Shown here: one piece after another, positions 24,940 to 37,171 of the stretch | Numbering within the stretch: position 1 is the stretch's first letter | Layout: each line of letters starts with the position of its first letter | From: Opisthorchis felineus | Lineage: Eukaryota > Platyhelminthes > Trematoda > Opisthorchiida > Opisthorchiidae | Direction: 5' to 3' | Length of the DNA: 64,000 nucleotides | NCBI GenBank assembly: GCA_004794785.1 | Contig: SJOL01007418.1 | Span: forward strand, 763,922-827,921 | The notes under the pieces: generated by a model | Told to the model about the DNA's origin: nothing | The model's database searches: none | What the model saw: the letters and a program-made list of their open reading frames with translations, nothing else | Translations under genes and position numbers: made by a program

Positions 24940-27900
24940 AAATGGCATCATTTTATTGATAGAAAAACTGTGATGACATTTTACCAGATAAACCGCGTAT
25001 CATGTGCACCACTTCGCTAGGCCGTTCGGAGTGAGTGATCAATCGTTTTATTGTCGCTGTTGGTTTTATTGCTTCACAGATACATCACAGCGCCAAAATT
25101 AGTAACGTGCGTCACTGGCAGAAAAAGAGAAATCTCTTTCTTCCACTTTGGCAAATGCGTCTTTGTCCGCACTGTATTCATATTATAATGGTAGGTTAAT
25201 GCTCGAGTTACATTTTTGAGAACAGTTTAACCGTTCACAGACGCATTTTACGTAATTGAATTTATGTTCTACCCAAGCTGATTTATTCTTTCTGAACTAG
25301 TACCTGAGAGTTTGGTAGGTTGAGGAAGCCATACACATTCACTTTCTGCACAGGTGTAATGTATAACATGATAGTTCAATGATAGTACAATAGTAGGATG
25401 ACTAAACGACTGAGTAGAATTAGATGCAGTCCATCTGTTTTTATATTTGGAGTTGCTCTTTCAGCATGACAATAATTAATTTAGATCACTCCCACATTCA
25501 TCAGAAGCACTCTTTGACAGCCTAACTCAAATCCAGAACAAAATAGGCTCAGGGCACAAGAACAAGAAACTGTAGTCATTTTGAGAATATCGACTGAGGG
25601 GCCGAACTCGGCTCTTCAAAGTTGTGTTACTATCCTGGGTCGCGACAATCAAGTCGTTTGATGGGGTAAACGCGAGGTCAAACACAAGGTGGTATGTTCA
25701 CTATAGTGATAAAGAGACGCTACACTTCTTGCCATCTATCTCGGTATTTCACATTAGGTGGAGAATTCTAGACTTCATAATAGGTAGGCGTTGTTACAAT
25801 GATATATGTGTGCCGAAACGATTGTTATAATTTTTTACACCAGTATTATGTTTCGGTGACCTGGGCTCTTTTCTTGCTATACCGTCACATGTTTTGCCGG
25901 CACCTTTCGTCAACTACGGGATTTCCCTCTCCCGTAAAACGTCTGTTCTCTCATCCAAGTCGGATTCTTTCAGTGTCGTTGGCCGCACGTTCTTTGCGCA
26001 CGCTCTGACGAGTAGTCGAAAATGGCGGACATACAGTTGCTCAATGAACACAGAAGAAAGAGGCAGAAAACGCTTTTTGCTAGCATTTAAGCCAAAGAAA
26101 TAATAGTGATCACTGGATAAAGGATAGGTTTACTCCTTTGCACATCTCTTTTATGGAGCTTAAATCGAGAGTTTCGTCCAAAGAACTGGAGAAATGAAGC
26201 CGCTCCGGCTCATATCGTAAATACAGAAAGACTCACTGACTAAGCAGGTTCCATCGTGAGCTTTACCGTTTTTGTGCGGAACAAGCAATGGAACATTACT
26301 CCGCCCCAACACAGTATAACTGCGTCTTGAGTAAAGAAGCAAGAAGAGTAATATCAATTTTTGGCAGCCTGTGAGAAGACTCTGAACTTTCAACTTAAAC
26401 CCTACATTGCAGGTGATAAAATGACAAGAATAACTGAGCGGCTGTCCCGTGATTATTCTAACTTCCCAGCAGTGTACATTTTGTTTTTCTCTTGAATTGC
26501 GGTTCTCAGGGTTTTCAGCTCATCAGCATTTTAGCTTCCGATGCACAACATCACCGCCCCCTCCTTTCTAGAAACAGCTTAGAACAGTGAAAACAAAATA
26601 TCCTTTTGCATAGCAAACATAGCTGTTCGGAAACAACCCTCCCAAGATAAGCCAAACTTCCTGGAGTGTAGGTTGAAGGCTTCCTCGCTGGCACGGATTC
26701 TTTTGGAAGAGAGCAGACCCCCTTGCAATGCTTAATACCACCTCACAGGTGATGATCTGTCACGGGAGATTTTTGTAGGCAAGGACATTCAACATGATGG
26801 TGGATATTCTGAATGGGTACACGGAAATCAGGGTGACCACCACTCGTGAAAGCGTCAGGGTTCCCGATTTCTCAAATGTGGAGTATGATTGAACTTGTAG
26901 AAAGAAACAAGCTGATTGTACCAACAACTCCCTCTGTCACATGCAACGCCGAAATCACAATAAGAATAGGGTTCAGTAATTTTTCCCGCATCCGGAATTG
27001 CTGATTTGGTTTGGTGACCACGGCTCTTCCTATGGTGGTATTGTTAAACTGCTCAGTTGCTCTTGATTTCATTCCAATAAGATAAAGTAGTCAGAAGGGT
27101 CTTAGCAAACTCTCCCTGGGAAGAACAGGCTGCTCAATTACTCAGTAGTGTTGCTGAGAACATTTAAGTCCCTACCGTAAAACGGGTGAATCTCTATAAC
27201 AACAAAACTTCGTCCAGGAATTCTGACCTACGGATCCATGACAGTAGTCCGAATAACATGGAAATGATGTGTGGAAATGTGAATGACAAAGCAGTGAGAC
27301 CTATAGGCTGGTGTATGCCTGCAACTTAAATAGGCATTTCAATAGTCAAAACAATCAAACCGAATAAGCACAGATATGAACTACAGTACGGCACTCCACA
27401 CTGCCTAAGTTAGCCCCCTCTTCCCCCCTAACAGACGCCCGGCGCAACCTCTGATAAGTGCCCCTCTATACGTCGCAACGCACGAGCTCGTTATCTATAG
27501 TGGACATAGGATGCGATTTTTGTGTTTATTTCAGTCGATCCCTCCTGGAATATACACCGGTTCTTTGGGAAATCGACATGAAGACAGAAAGGCTAGACAA
27601 CATGATCGTCCGGTTAATTCATGCGTCTGAACTATATGCTTGCTATTCTGGTTTTGTCAACCCACAGACAGATGGCCAGTGGGGTGCGAAGTAGGTTGTG
27701 AGATTTGACAACTTCAGCGGGAGGACCTCCATTAGAACGCACAGGGCACAAACTCCTCAGAACAGACCAGACGAACGCAGGCCACTCAGATGTATTTCAG
27801 TTGGAGCACATAGCATGAGTTTACCCGATATTCAAGACACCGTAATGGTGCTTATATAACCATTATTCGGGATCACGGAATTTAAAAATTTACACTTTCA

Positions 27901-27990
27901 ACTGCTTCTGCATCGGTCTGTTAATCATTTGACTGGTACCTACCAATGTGTCAAAAGAAAATTTCATTTTAATTTCCATGGGATGAATGG
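24940..27990. other. Gene-poor stretch, nothing recognised
   Basis: No motif-bearing frame, RNA gene or repeat copy could be identified by eye. Confidence 0.55.
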
Positions 27991-27994
27991 GGTT

Positions 27995-28320
27995 TAAACT
28001 AGCTGGGTTCCAGGTGAGTCTCTCGAAAAACCAAATTTGTTTGCAGATGAGTGCATTTAGCAACACACTACTTACACAGTTGCCGAAAACACTTCGACAG
28101 CGCACAACCGGTTTTGATCTTCTTCGGGCTCATCAGGTAGTATGACGTGTATGAAAATTTCTGTCCTTGTTTGCCAGAAAGCCCCACGATTTGAGCCACA
28201 AAGCGCAGAGATAGCCGTTGAAAAATAACGATAAATGAGAGATTCAGCTGGGATTCAAGTGAGTCTCCCGTGGAAACCGAAGCGGTTTGCAAATGAGTGT
28301 GTTTGTCGTAGTGGAAGATT
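27995..28320. repeat. MITE-like repeat, compound inverted copy
   Basis: Two segments of the repeat core lie in the same orientation: 'ctgggttccaggtgagtctc' near 28000 and 'ctgggattcaagtgagtctc' near 28248. Each is followed by a 'gcaaatgagtg'-type string. Between them is a family arm, 'ttgccgaaaacacttcgaca', near 28080. The compound structure suggests nested or recombined copies. Confidence 0.6.
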
Positions 28321-28324
28321 CATC

Positions 28325-29300
28325 TGCGTGTGCTGGCGTCAAACAGCTCTAAGGTCCTGCGTTTTTGATGCACCGCCGCTCTAATGCCGCAACGAATAAC
28401 CTGGCGAAGCATATTCTCGATCCACCTACGGTGATTAGGAAGGAAACCGTCCGTTTTCTAAAAAAATTCACCGATTAGGACGTGATAGTGAAAGCCAGAC
28501 AAAATATTCCATGAGAGGGACACTCATAGCTTGAGGAGGAAGAAAAATACGACTATCCAGTGGATGAAGCGACAAGGTAGCTGTTTTTATCTGGAATTTG
28601 TGAAAGTTTATGTGAGTAACAAATCTGGCATGATTTCTTCCGTGCTAGGAATTCTGCTCGTTGTTTTGGGCAGACGGAACTTACGGACAGCTTGTACAGC
28701 AAAAAATTAACCTGATACTAAGGTCTTTCTCGCTTAGTGTAACCTTTTTCCAAATACGGGCACATAAGACATCAGAAAAGATTGCCCCGCTTTAATGTCC
28801 GTTCTAAGTGCCGTTTGTGTTGTTATACTAAGCGTGAACTGTACTATATATATATATATATATATATAACATAATTACCATAAATAATATCACTGTCATC
28901 AGCATGCACAGAGCAGTAAATACACAGAACAGTACAGTGCAGCCTTGATGAGGGTGCTAACACTCATTCTACCTTGCAAACCAGTTCGCTTATGGCTTTA
29001 GAATTACCCTTGTTTATTCCCCCGGTTTACTTACTCTGGTTTACACCGTTTACAGTGACTTCCAGGCGGCTCGCAGATGTCGCATGAGGCATGATCTATT
29101 GTGAGCTGAAGTCCAACGAGGTAGCCCTGTGTGACCAACCACATTTCGGAAGTAGATCCAAGCCTCGCAGACAATTCGTTATTTCGACTGTGAAACTCGA
29201 GTACACTGGTATACAGTTCGGCCCTCGAAGTAACTGCCCCTGATGAGAAGTCTTGACATAGAAGAGTGCGAAATTCTTGGTCCAGAATTCATTCCTATAA
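28325..29300. other. Unannotated stretch with (TA)n
   Basis: It holds a TA microsatellite at about 28843-28868. Nothing else was recognised. Confidence 0.5.
28843..28868. repeat. (TA)n microsatellite
   Basis: A TA dinucleotide run read directly from the sequence. Confidence 0.9.
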
Positions 29301-29359
29301 CGAAAGATGGGCTAACATGCGGGCAAGTTGTTTCCTGGTCACCGTCATGAAAAGTGCTT

Positions 29360-29620
29360 TTGTCGGCAGATAAGTCTCTATTCAATCAACGTTCAGTCAC
29401 TCTCAAACTACAGAGATAAAAGCGTGCTACTGTATTTCAGCGAGCTTTCCAGAGATTGAGTTTCTTTTCTGGTCACTAGCCGAACGGTATTTGGTGCACT
29501 AAAATAAACCAGCAGTTCAGAAAGCAGTGGCTGGTAGAATGTGCGAGAATTCACCAACAGATGACAACCTTCCATGCTTGATAAGATTGCCCCGCCTTCA
29601 CTAGCTCATATATCCTTTCC
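29360..29620 (-). repeat. LTR-like direct repeat, 3' copy
   Basis: It shares with 33090-33340 the string 'tcggcagataagtct' and then a series of matching blocks: 'caacgttcag', the pair 'cagcgagcttt'/'cagcaagcttg', 'gtgca..aaa.aaacc' and 'tgcgag.a.ttca'. It sits immediately downstream of the integrase stop in the element's sense, the expected 3' LTR position. Exact ends were not determined. The two copies are clearly diverged, implying an old insertion. Confidence 0.5.
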
Positions 29621-29635
29621 TCTGCACTGAGGCAG

Positions 29636-30345
29636 CTACTTTTGCAAGTGAATTCGTTTCCTCCTAATGACTCCATCCACTTCTGCTTCGTATGCGCGAA
29701 ACCCACTCCTTGCAGTTACTACATCCTTAAGCTGTTTGTTAGGTTGTTGCGGCATATATTCCACCTCAACATACTTCCCGATGCATGGTTCCGGCAAAGC
29801 TCTCATACTGTGATTGTAGAAGTATTTTTGACACATCTTCCACCCACTTAACCGCTTCGTATTCTCCTTTGGGTTGAGGGCTTTGAAGGCAGTGTGCGAG
29901 TCTTCCAACTTTGTAGTCGCTGTGCTGGGTTCTATCCTACTGATGGTATTGGCTTGTCCCACCACCCCAATAGCATGAGGCACAAATACTCTTGTGCGTT
30001 TTGAACTTTTGTGGTAAAAACTTTGACTGCTTCCACCGCTAGCTCTACTTTGCCATTTGGCTGGCTGTAGTAAGGATTGCTGGTTCGATGTTGAGAACCC
30101 CAGTCCCAACAACGTTTTAAGCTCTGTTCTTCAGGACTGAGGTTCATTATCCGTAAACAATATGTCAGGAATCCATACCATGCAAACTGAGACCTCGGAT
30201 GGTTTACGACTGATGTGGAAGTGGTGCTGGTGAGGTGGTCAACTTCAAAAAATTTCCATAGTAGTCAGCAGCTGTAAGGTGATGCTGTTGACTGCATTCG
30301 AAAAGGTCTGCTTCCACTAGTTAGCACGGGTGGCTCAGAAGTTCT
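29636..30345 (-). pseudogene. Ty3/gypsy integrase remnant
   Basis: On the minus strand the first part reads 'HLTAADYYGNF', holding the first catalytic-type Asp of the D,D-35-E core. After frame changes comes an 'FTDNEPQ'-like segment near 30140. The clearest part is 'GSQHRTSNPYYSQPNGKVEL', which matches the '..H.TSSP.Y.QSNGK.E' block containing the catalytic Glu. The end, 'GFRAYEAEVDGVIRRKRIHL', matches the C-terminal 'SYEV...G...RRNR.HL' of gypsy integrases. The parts lie in different frames, so no complete protein can be made. Confidence 0.75.
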
Positions 30346-30879
30346 CGCAGCAACATTGGTTCTTTCCTTTGTCTCGTGTTGGCAGTTCAATAGACGGTGT
30401 ACCCTGATATGTGATCCCTTATATGGCTCGTCATTTCGAGCCAGAAATAGAGATAGCGTTCTTTTTTGGCGCTACAGTTGCCACCATTGTGCGAAACCAG
30501 ACATCATGGGTCATTTCTTCTCAGAAACCAATAGACATATACCGTCAAACATCTCTAAATATCAACCCATTATCCATCATGAAAAAAATTCGCTCCTTGA
30601 AGAAAACTCTGTGTTCCACTGGGAACTGTTGTTTGTGGCTGGCTAGCTTCCGTGAATCAAATCACGTAGTCGTGTATTTAACGTATCCGATATCTTTCAA
30701 CTTCTCGTCTGGGCCGGAACTCGCACCAACAGAACTAACTGGTTCTAAAGCTTGGCTGTCGCAATCTCATGGCTTTTAAGCTCTGCAAAATGCATCGGAG
30801 ATTAGTGGTTTTCCCCCTTGTTGGTATATGAGTTAGTAACAGTACTTTGTGTTCCTATGATCAGTCTCTGAAAATGTTT

Positions 30880-31110
30880 TTACACCTCAATTAAAGGTTT
30901 TCTGACGATGGAAATTGGAAGTTTACGACCCGTAGTCACCACAGTCCTTCTGCCAAAACTATGGACGTTGGAACATTTTAAGGTGAACGCGACTAACAGC
31001 CTTTCCTTTTTCTGTTTGTGCTTAGATATGTTCAGTTTTCGGTAGACAGCATCTCCCATAGTCGTGATCTGTTTTTTTGAGGCAGCACTACTCCTAAACA
31101 TAACTACTCA
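30880..31110 (-). pseudogene. Ty3/gypsy RNase H remnant
   Basis: The minus-strand frame contains 'KKERLLVAFTLKCSNVHSFG', then 'RRTVVTTGRKLPISIVRKPL'. This corresponds to the gypsy RNase H block '..EKE.LA.VFA...F..Y.FGR...V.TDHKPL.SI..KPL'. The usual 'TDHKPL' reads 'TGRKLP', so the Asp of that block is lost. It lies between the reverse-transcriptase and integrase remnants, as expected. Confidence 0.7.
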
Positions 31111-31127
31111 GTATTGAACTGAGTAGT
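31103..31127. other. Perfect short inverted repeat
   Basis: Ten-base arms 'actactcagt' and 'actgagtagt' are separated by five bases. It lies just upstream, in element sense, of the RNase H remnant. It could form a hairpin; no function is assigned. Confidence 0.6.
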
Positions 31128-31194
31128 CGTTGACTTGGAGGATGGTAAGCTAAAAGGGTTTACTTTATCTGCCCGAATACCGTTTGTTACTGTT

Positions 31195-31645
31195 CACTTC
31201 ATTTCTTCGGTACATTCCTGTGAGCTAGAAATCGAATCGGCTGCATCAAGTTTGCTAGCTTTGGTAGAGAACGACTGAGGAGATTGACATGCCATCCAGC
31301 CTGAAGGCTGCTCTAGTATAATATAGACTGTGCATATAATAAATTGAAAGGATTTTCTCCGGATCTGCTTCAAGCCACTTGATGTCAACAGTAATCCGTG
31401 GGAAGTAGTGGACTCATTCTGGTATTCCGCTTTATCTGGAGAAAGACGAAGTCCTTTTTCGACACAACGGTTGAAGACCTTGGTCTGAGTTGGCGTCGTG
31501 TTTTTCAACTCTTCACCCGAATAGTAGTGCGTCCTCAGCAATATAGATCATTCCTGGTACAACCTGTACGAAACACTTTGCTAGACACCTTTAACCCGAA
31601 TGAGAAGAGCAGCTATTTAAGCAGAAAAAAGGGGTGCCGAACGCA
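31195..31645 (-). pseudogene. Ty3/gypsy reverse transcriptase remnant
   Basis: The minus strand shows 'FGLKVSSKVF' (the '.PFGL..AP..FQ' block), then 'MIYIAEDALLFG', corresponding to the catalytic 'YLDD...FG' block. The first Asp of that pair is replaced. Next come 'VFNRCVEKGLRLSPDKAEY' (the '..EKGL.L.PDK.E' block) and, in another frame, 'GLEADPEKILSI' ('GL..DP.K...I'). Order and spacing match the C-terminal half of the polymerase. Frame changes and the altered active site show it is inactive. Confidence 0.75.
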
Positions 31646-33089
31646 GTGAGCTGGCTCGTTTGGTTATCGAGTCTCAGTTTTCAGAAAGCTTTGCCTGACA
31701 TAGGTTTGGCAACACATCACTTAGCTTAGGGAGTCTATAATACTTATGGCGCTGTACAGAATTTGACGGCTCTGGATCGATGCTGAGTAGCAGTTCGCTT
31801 GGTTTCTTCAGCTAGTTGCCCCAAAATATCGATTCATCGATCGGCATTATGATACATAACGTCATCAGTCGGGTCATCGTGATACGCAGCATTTCAGGTA
31901 GTGCTAGTGGAACCTACCTTACTAACAACATTGCAGGAACTGCAATATCTGCCATGAACAAACTGACTTCTCCAAGTGGGTAACGTAGTTCACCGTAAAA
32001 AATGGAGGCGCATTTTCCAAAAATAATGTTGATCGCTAAAAAATAAGAACTGGACCCAGATATTCCATCGTGTCCAAGATTTCTAGAGTATGTTGTTGCC
32101 CATCCCTGCAGTCTTCCATATTCAAGCGTGTCTTCCTGCCTACCTTGGGAAGTGTGCCGTTCCACACTCGTGGGTCCGAGTTCACAGACGATAACAACAG
32201 GCTTCGAGTGTAGCGATCACGGATGACGCTTACGAATGCGCCTGAGCCCGATCGAAATCAGCACTATCGACCATCAACAAACAGATTACCATTGATTTCT
32301 ATCGTTCGACTACTTCCAGCTCCACTGCTGTCACGCTACACCGATTCCCCTTGACCTTTTTAACGGTCATTGATCAGCACTTACTGCACTTACAGCATTG
32401 GGAGCGCACTCTCCTTCACACCAGGCATTTCTGTTTTCTTTTTGTTTTTCTTTTCACAAAAACCAAAAACCGTTAATTTTTTCATCATAACTGCGTTTGG
32501 TTCCGTCGGGCCAGGTTCGAAATTGGGAAACTGCAGGTGACCCCCGGCAGCCACCTCAGTGCGACACATTGATGCACTAACTTAGCGACAGATGGAGGGA
32601 TTTGAGAAGTATTTTTTTAGTCCTTCAACACGAAGGCCTAGAATGATACGGACACGAATTAGGCTTCTTTCATTCAGTCGCAAAATCTGGGTAGCTTGGT
32701 AAGTTCTTTCAGAGAAGAATTTACTGATCAGTACTCTCCTCTGGCAACAAGCCTCGGCGGAACACTAGAATCGTTCAGACATTTCACTCGATCAGTACTC
32801 ATTCGGATTTGTTGGATTTCTGAAGTCTTTTTTTCCCTTGAACGAGAGTCCATTGTTGATGAACTAAGAGGCTTTTTCAATTGCGTGCTGAAACATTGAC
32901 AGCTGATGTCCTTTTGATTCCGTATTGCACGTACCAAAAATTAGGAAGTCAACATGACCCTGCCTCCAGAGTTTCTAGTTTTGCGCGAGTCACTTAGCAA
33001 CATTCAGAGGTGCACCTGGAAAAATAGTCAGTGGCTGCATTCCAGTGGTTGACGAGTTCACCCCTAAAACCATGATAGGAAAAGTCGTT

Positions 33090-33340
33090 TATTCGGCAGA
33101 TAAGTCTCCATTCAGTCAACGTTCAGGCGATCTGAAATCACGGAAGTAAGATGTGTTACCATATGTCAGCAAGCTTGCCAAGAAAATCTTCTTTTGGATC
33201 AACAGCGGGACCGCGTTTAGTGCATTCAAACAAACCCCCTCTTCTAGACCCTGTGGTTTGCAAATTTTGCGAGAAGTTCATCAACATGTCACAATCACTC
33301 GGATTGAGAAGCGTCCTTTGCGAATATACCATCCCTTCTC
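33090..33340 (-). repeat. LTR-like direct repeat, 5' copy
   Basis: This is the partner of 29360-29620, on the upstream side of the element in its own sense. The shared blocks are listed under that entry. A plus-strand frame over this segment is a by-product and has no family match. Confidence 0.45.
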
Positions 33341-33920
33341 AAAACTACTGACTTGGCCTCTAATCCAGAGTAACGATAAGGCGGGTTACACGAAATTCCC
33401 TGATTTGATTGCCACCCGTGTCAACCAATCCATACGAACGAGGTAAATCTCAGGAGAAAGGAGTTCATAATCTGAATACTGGGTAGATGAATAACTCAGA
33501 CCATAGAATTGACATTCCTGGATGCTCACACGCTCGCAGAAGTGCCTCAGGGTGAAATCAAGACTAGTTTGTCTGACGAAACACCGTAATTCGCCTATAT
33601 ATTTCTTGGTAAACAATCTGAATCGAACCGTAATGGGAGCAAATTTTTGTTCAAGTTCAATCAACAATCTATTATGTTATTCTGAAAAATGGTTGCGGCG
33701 CATAGCATTTATATCCTCATTGCCAGGAGATATCGGTGAGAAATATGTTCAGATCTAGAAACTATGAGATTTCATCTATGGACACGCTTAAGAGTTTCAT
33801 GTAAGCCCCATGACAAGCAGAGAGAGCTGTGTAGAAATAAGAAAGGAACTGGATCATTCCGTAGCAAGGAGACCAATGAGCAGTCTGGACAAAAGCTCAC
33901 GTTAGGGGGCAGTATCTACG

Positions 33921-34320
33921 TGATGCACTACGCATAAGGTTAGTGAAAGCTCTTCGATAGCTCACTACCGGTTCCGCCCTTCTTGAGGCTCTTCAGTTAG
34001 GTGCAGTTTCCGAGTTTCTGTCAACCTTATGCTCTACTTGAACACAAATTGGGCGAAATTCGACCTAAAATTTCATCTGCATACCAATTTGGTTTTGACG
34101 AGGGACCCACCTGGAACGCAGCTGAATCTCTCGTTTATGATGTTCTTACTATCGAAGAGTTTTCAACAACCAAATGAGTAGTGTATTACATGTATACAGG
34201 ATATTGCAATTTCTCGAATATGTTACCAGCTGAAACATGAGGCAACCTGGTGCGGCACATTAAGTTCCGTAAGAACGTCATAAACTAGAGATTCATCTGG
34301 GCTCCATTAGGGCAGTATCT
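33921..34320. repeat. MITE-like repeat with terminal inverted arms, clearest copy
   Basis: The left arm, 'gcactacgcataaggttagt' then 'gaaagctcttcgatag', is mirrored near 34150-34187. The reverse complement there reads 'acactactcatttggttgtt' then 'gaaaactcttcgatag'. Between them is the family core 'tgcataccaatttggttttg'. A shared tail continues to about 34320, with 'gaaacatgaggcaacctggt' matching the copy at 50.25 kb. No transposase frame is present, so it would be non-autonomous. Confidence 0.75.
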
Positions 34321-34324
34321 ACCT

Positions 34325-36200
34325 TTTATTCGTTTGTTCCTCCAATGTTCTGCTTTATTCGGTGGGAAACAGACGCGATTGTCGGTGGATTCACTAAAAA
34401 CTCAGGGAAATTAAGGTCATCCCCAGAAGGCTGCTCTAGGTCACAGGTATGCAAAGTAGCTAAGGTTCTTTCAACAACTAATTCGACTTTGAATTTGAAT
34501 AGGTCAGGCTAAAAAGTACAGCAAAAGCACAACATTTTTAATGAGGACTTGGAGTTTGGACTTGGAGGACTTGGAAGTTGAAGCCGTTGCGACAACTAAC
34601 CTATAGATCTGAGACGACAACGGTTGTGGGTCTTCTGCTATTCGTGCCGATTTTAGGCAAGTCGTTACTAGATACAGTTGTGATCAATGCACCCACGACC
34701 TGGAAGAAGTCCCACTCGCTTGCCCTTTGCGAGTTCCGGTCAGCCAGTGCAGAATGATATCGGGAAGTCACGTTGAAGTGATTGCGATAAGATGGAGACC
34801 AACTGATAGGCCACAAAATCCACTTATATCAACCACAACTTGGTTCCTATTCCCCTCCAGACAAAGAGCACCGGTGAAATTCAAAGGATTTCTTTACTCA
34901 TAGCGTTTGAAGGCACACTAAGCAAACATCAATCGACACTGTTTAGTACATCATCCGGACTAGTTATTGCATTTAGTACTTTGAAAGAAAGCATATGTTT
35001 GCGTAAAAATATCAGGCAGTTGTGACTCGTTTTTCACGCACATTTTGATCCTTTCTGGGTTGTCCAACTATCTACCCAGTACAACAACTGTCGAGGCCAA
35101 GGAAATATCAGTACTGTGCTGCCAGAAAACAAAGTGGAACGAAATTCACATACCGAACAGGTGATATGCATTTTTCGACACCACTGTTGCTCAGTAGTAG
35201 TTGCTCAGTAGTACTTTTGATCTCCTTGTCATTCTACAGGGTTCTCCAGAACAGGTGCGCATATAGCTTCAGATTGCAGTGTCAGTACTATGGTCGTGTC
35301 TATACTTACACCGAGGTCAACTGTGATGCACTATTTGGGAAATGCATGAACCTAGCCACTAGCGAGTTCTCAAAGAACGCGTGCGTAGACGGAATAGTGG
35401 ATATCAGACACCCATTTTGAAGATAAGGTTGAACAAGTGGCTCTAGTTGATGTAACTTTTCTAGTAGCCTTGACGAAGCGGCACAATACAAACCGTGCTC
35501 TACGGAAGTTATTCACTTACCTCCTACTAATGGAGGCTGGTTGTAACTCTTATGTGCCGTTATCAGGTTGGATGATAGAAAACCTCCGCAGCTGGGGTAT
35601 TTCAAGAGAGTAGTCATTTGACGGACATGAATAAGTCCGACAAGGATACTTTGGGCTTGCTTTCTTCCGTTTGTTTCGAATTGCCAAAAGATTCGACGCT
35701 TCTCATCTTTCAAGAGGAACAGCTATTTTCTTCCGGTGACGGTTTGATGGGTTCGTCTTTTGCTTCCATGTTTTAGCCCTTTCTTCCAAAATAACTAATC
35801 GTGGCATTTTTAAATCACTTAAAAGTAATAGGACCATTTCTTGGTTTTATGTAATAAGTTAATGGACAACTAGATACCTAGCTAACTGTCATCCTTGTTG
35901 TTTGTTGTATCCCCGAACCTCCTCGAGTAGTTGCTCCAAATGCACTGACAGCACGGTTGGTTTCAGCTACAAAAATAACTGTATTTGTTCTTTGTGTATA
36001 GCACAGGTGCAATATAGATTTTCTGTCTGCAGTACCTCACATTTACGTCAAGACAAGTTTGATGATGTCATTCTGTACCAGCCTTAATTAGAATACATTG
36101 CAGACACACTGAGATACACCAACATTTGATCACAGGCTGAGGAACCCAGTAGTGAACAGGTTTTTTCTTCTGTGGTAAAACGCTGGTCAAGCTATCCCGT
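34325..36200. other. Unannotated stretch
   Basis: A small tandem duplication, 'gttgctcagtagta' twice, lies at about 35185-35213. No gene, RNA or TE domain was recognised. Confidence 0.5.
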
Positions 36201-36209
36201 GCGTATGGG

Positions 36210-37171
36210 TCAATTCAGGAACGTCGTGTAATGTTGTTGGTCCATCCATTGTGCCATAGGGTAACGGCGCATGCCATGCGAGCTGGCAGGTGCCTACACA
36301 CACTTGGAAAGATCGAGCAACTGGCACGACTAAATCCCGTCAGCGTAAATAGAAATCCGATTGGCCAATCCCAACCCCGCGGGAGACGTCATCTGTCCTG
36401 CCATGTTCGCTGACAAAATGGAGACGATACGTCGTTGTCCACACATACACAAACTGAATATGCTTCCCCCCTGGTCATCCCCGAAAGTTTTTGTAATTCC
36501 CGTGCCCGTGCGCACATGCACACGTCCTCAGACACCTGTCCTGATTGCGAAGTACCAATTGTTGCGTACCCTGTTGGACCACAAACGACAAATAACTGGC
36601 TCTTCTCTCAGCAATATGTCCCGCCCTCCGCCCATCTACCCCCATTGGAACTGCACAACCGGGCAGGAGTGGACAACCTGTTGCTGTTGTTGTTATTGTC
36701 ACTTCTCTGCCAGATTGGAGCAGCGACTGTCTTCTAGGGCTGCACAGCTTGTTTGCGTGCGCGCACACGCGAGTCTTAATCTTCAGAACCGAGAAGACCA
36801 CTGGGAGACATTTGATAACTGCACATACGCACATACACATGCGTACACAGCAAATAGTCCCCACGAGTCGCATCGCATGCTTTCCCGTTGTGTGCGTATT
36901 TGTACACTTGTGTCTGTCACGGCACCAAAAAGGAAAAGAAGCGGTGGACACTGGAAACAGGTGGTAGATTGGGACGTGTGATATTTATCCCCACTCACAA
37001 AAACTGTGCACCGTGCGAGCGAGCAAGCGAACGAACCAGCGACCACACTTACTTGATGTGATTCAGTCCCTCCGCATCAGTTAACCTGCAAGGCGATCCC
37101 GCAACACAAGGAATTTGCAACCTGTTTTTGCCCCGACTGTACGACTCGAATTTAACAGAATGACGAACAAG
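36210..37171 (+). promoter_or_regulatory. GC-rich block, candidate promoter / 5' exon of the basonuclin-like gene
   Basis: This is the most G+C-rich kilobase in the window. It is CA/TG-rich near 36820-36860 and 'gcgagcgagcaagcgaacg'-like near 37015, and I recognise no repeat copy in it. Several frames of 72-206 codons are open at once on both strands, so none is credible as protein. At 37160 an ATG opens a four-codon frame ending in a phase-0 donor (aag|gttagt). The next supported coding exon, at 43560, begins in phase 0. An in-frame TAA lies upstream at 37082-37084. That makes the segment a possible 5' UTR plus start exon. This is inference from composition and phase alone. Confidence 0.3.

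Larger units (their letters stand above)
29345..33345 (-). mobile_element. Ty3/gypsy-type LTR retrotransposon, decayed
   Basis: Minus-strand remnants lie in the Ty3/gypsy pol order: reverse transcriptase (about 31640-31200), RNase H (about 31110-30880) and integrase (about 30345-29636). The block is bracketed by a roughly 250-base direct repeat at 29360-29620 and 33090-33340, placed where LTRs would be. Every domain carries stops or frameshifts, so the copy is dead. The stretch 31650-33080 would hold gag and protease, but I cannot recognise either. About 4 kb from repeat to repeat is short for the family, which suggests internal deletion. Integrase after RNase H excludes Ty1/copia, where integrase precedes reverse transcriptase. 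Confidence 0.75.

Noticed and set aside
36361..36981. 206-codon open frame, the second longest in the window
   Set aside because: Overlapped by 100- and 158-codon frames on both strands in GC-rich low-complexity DNA. Cys runs and Thr-His runs come from microsatellite-like DNA, and there is no family motif.
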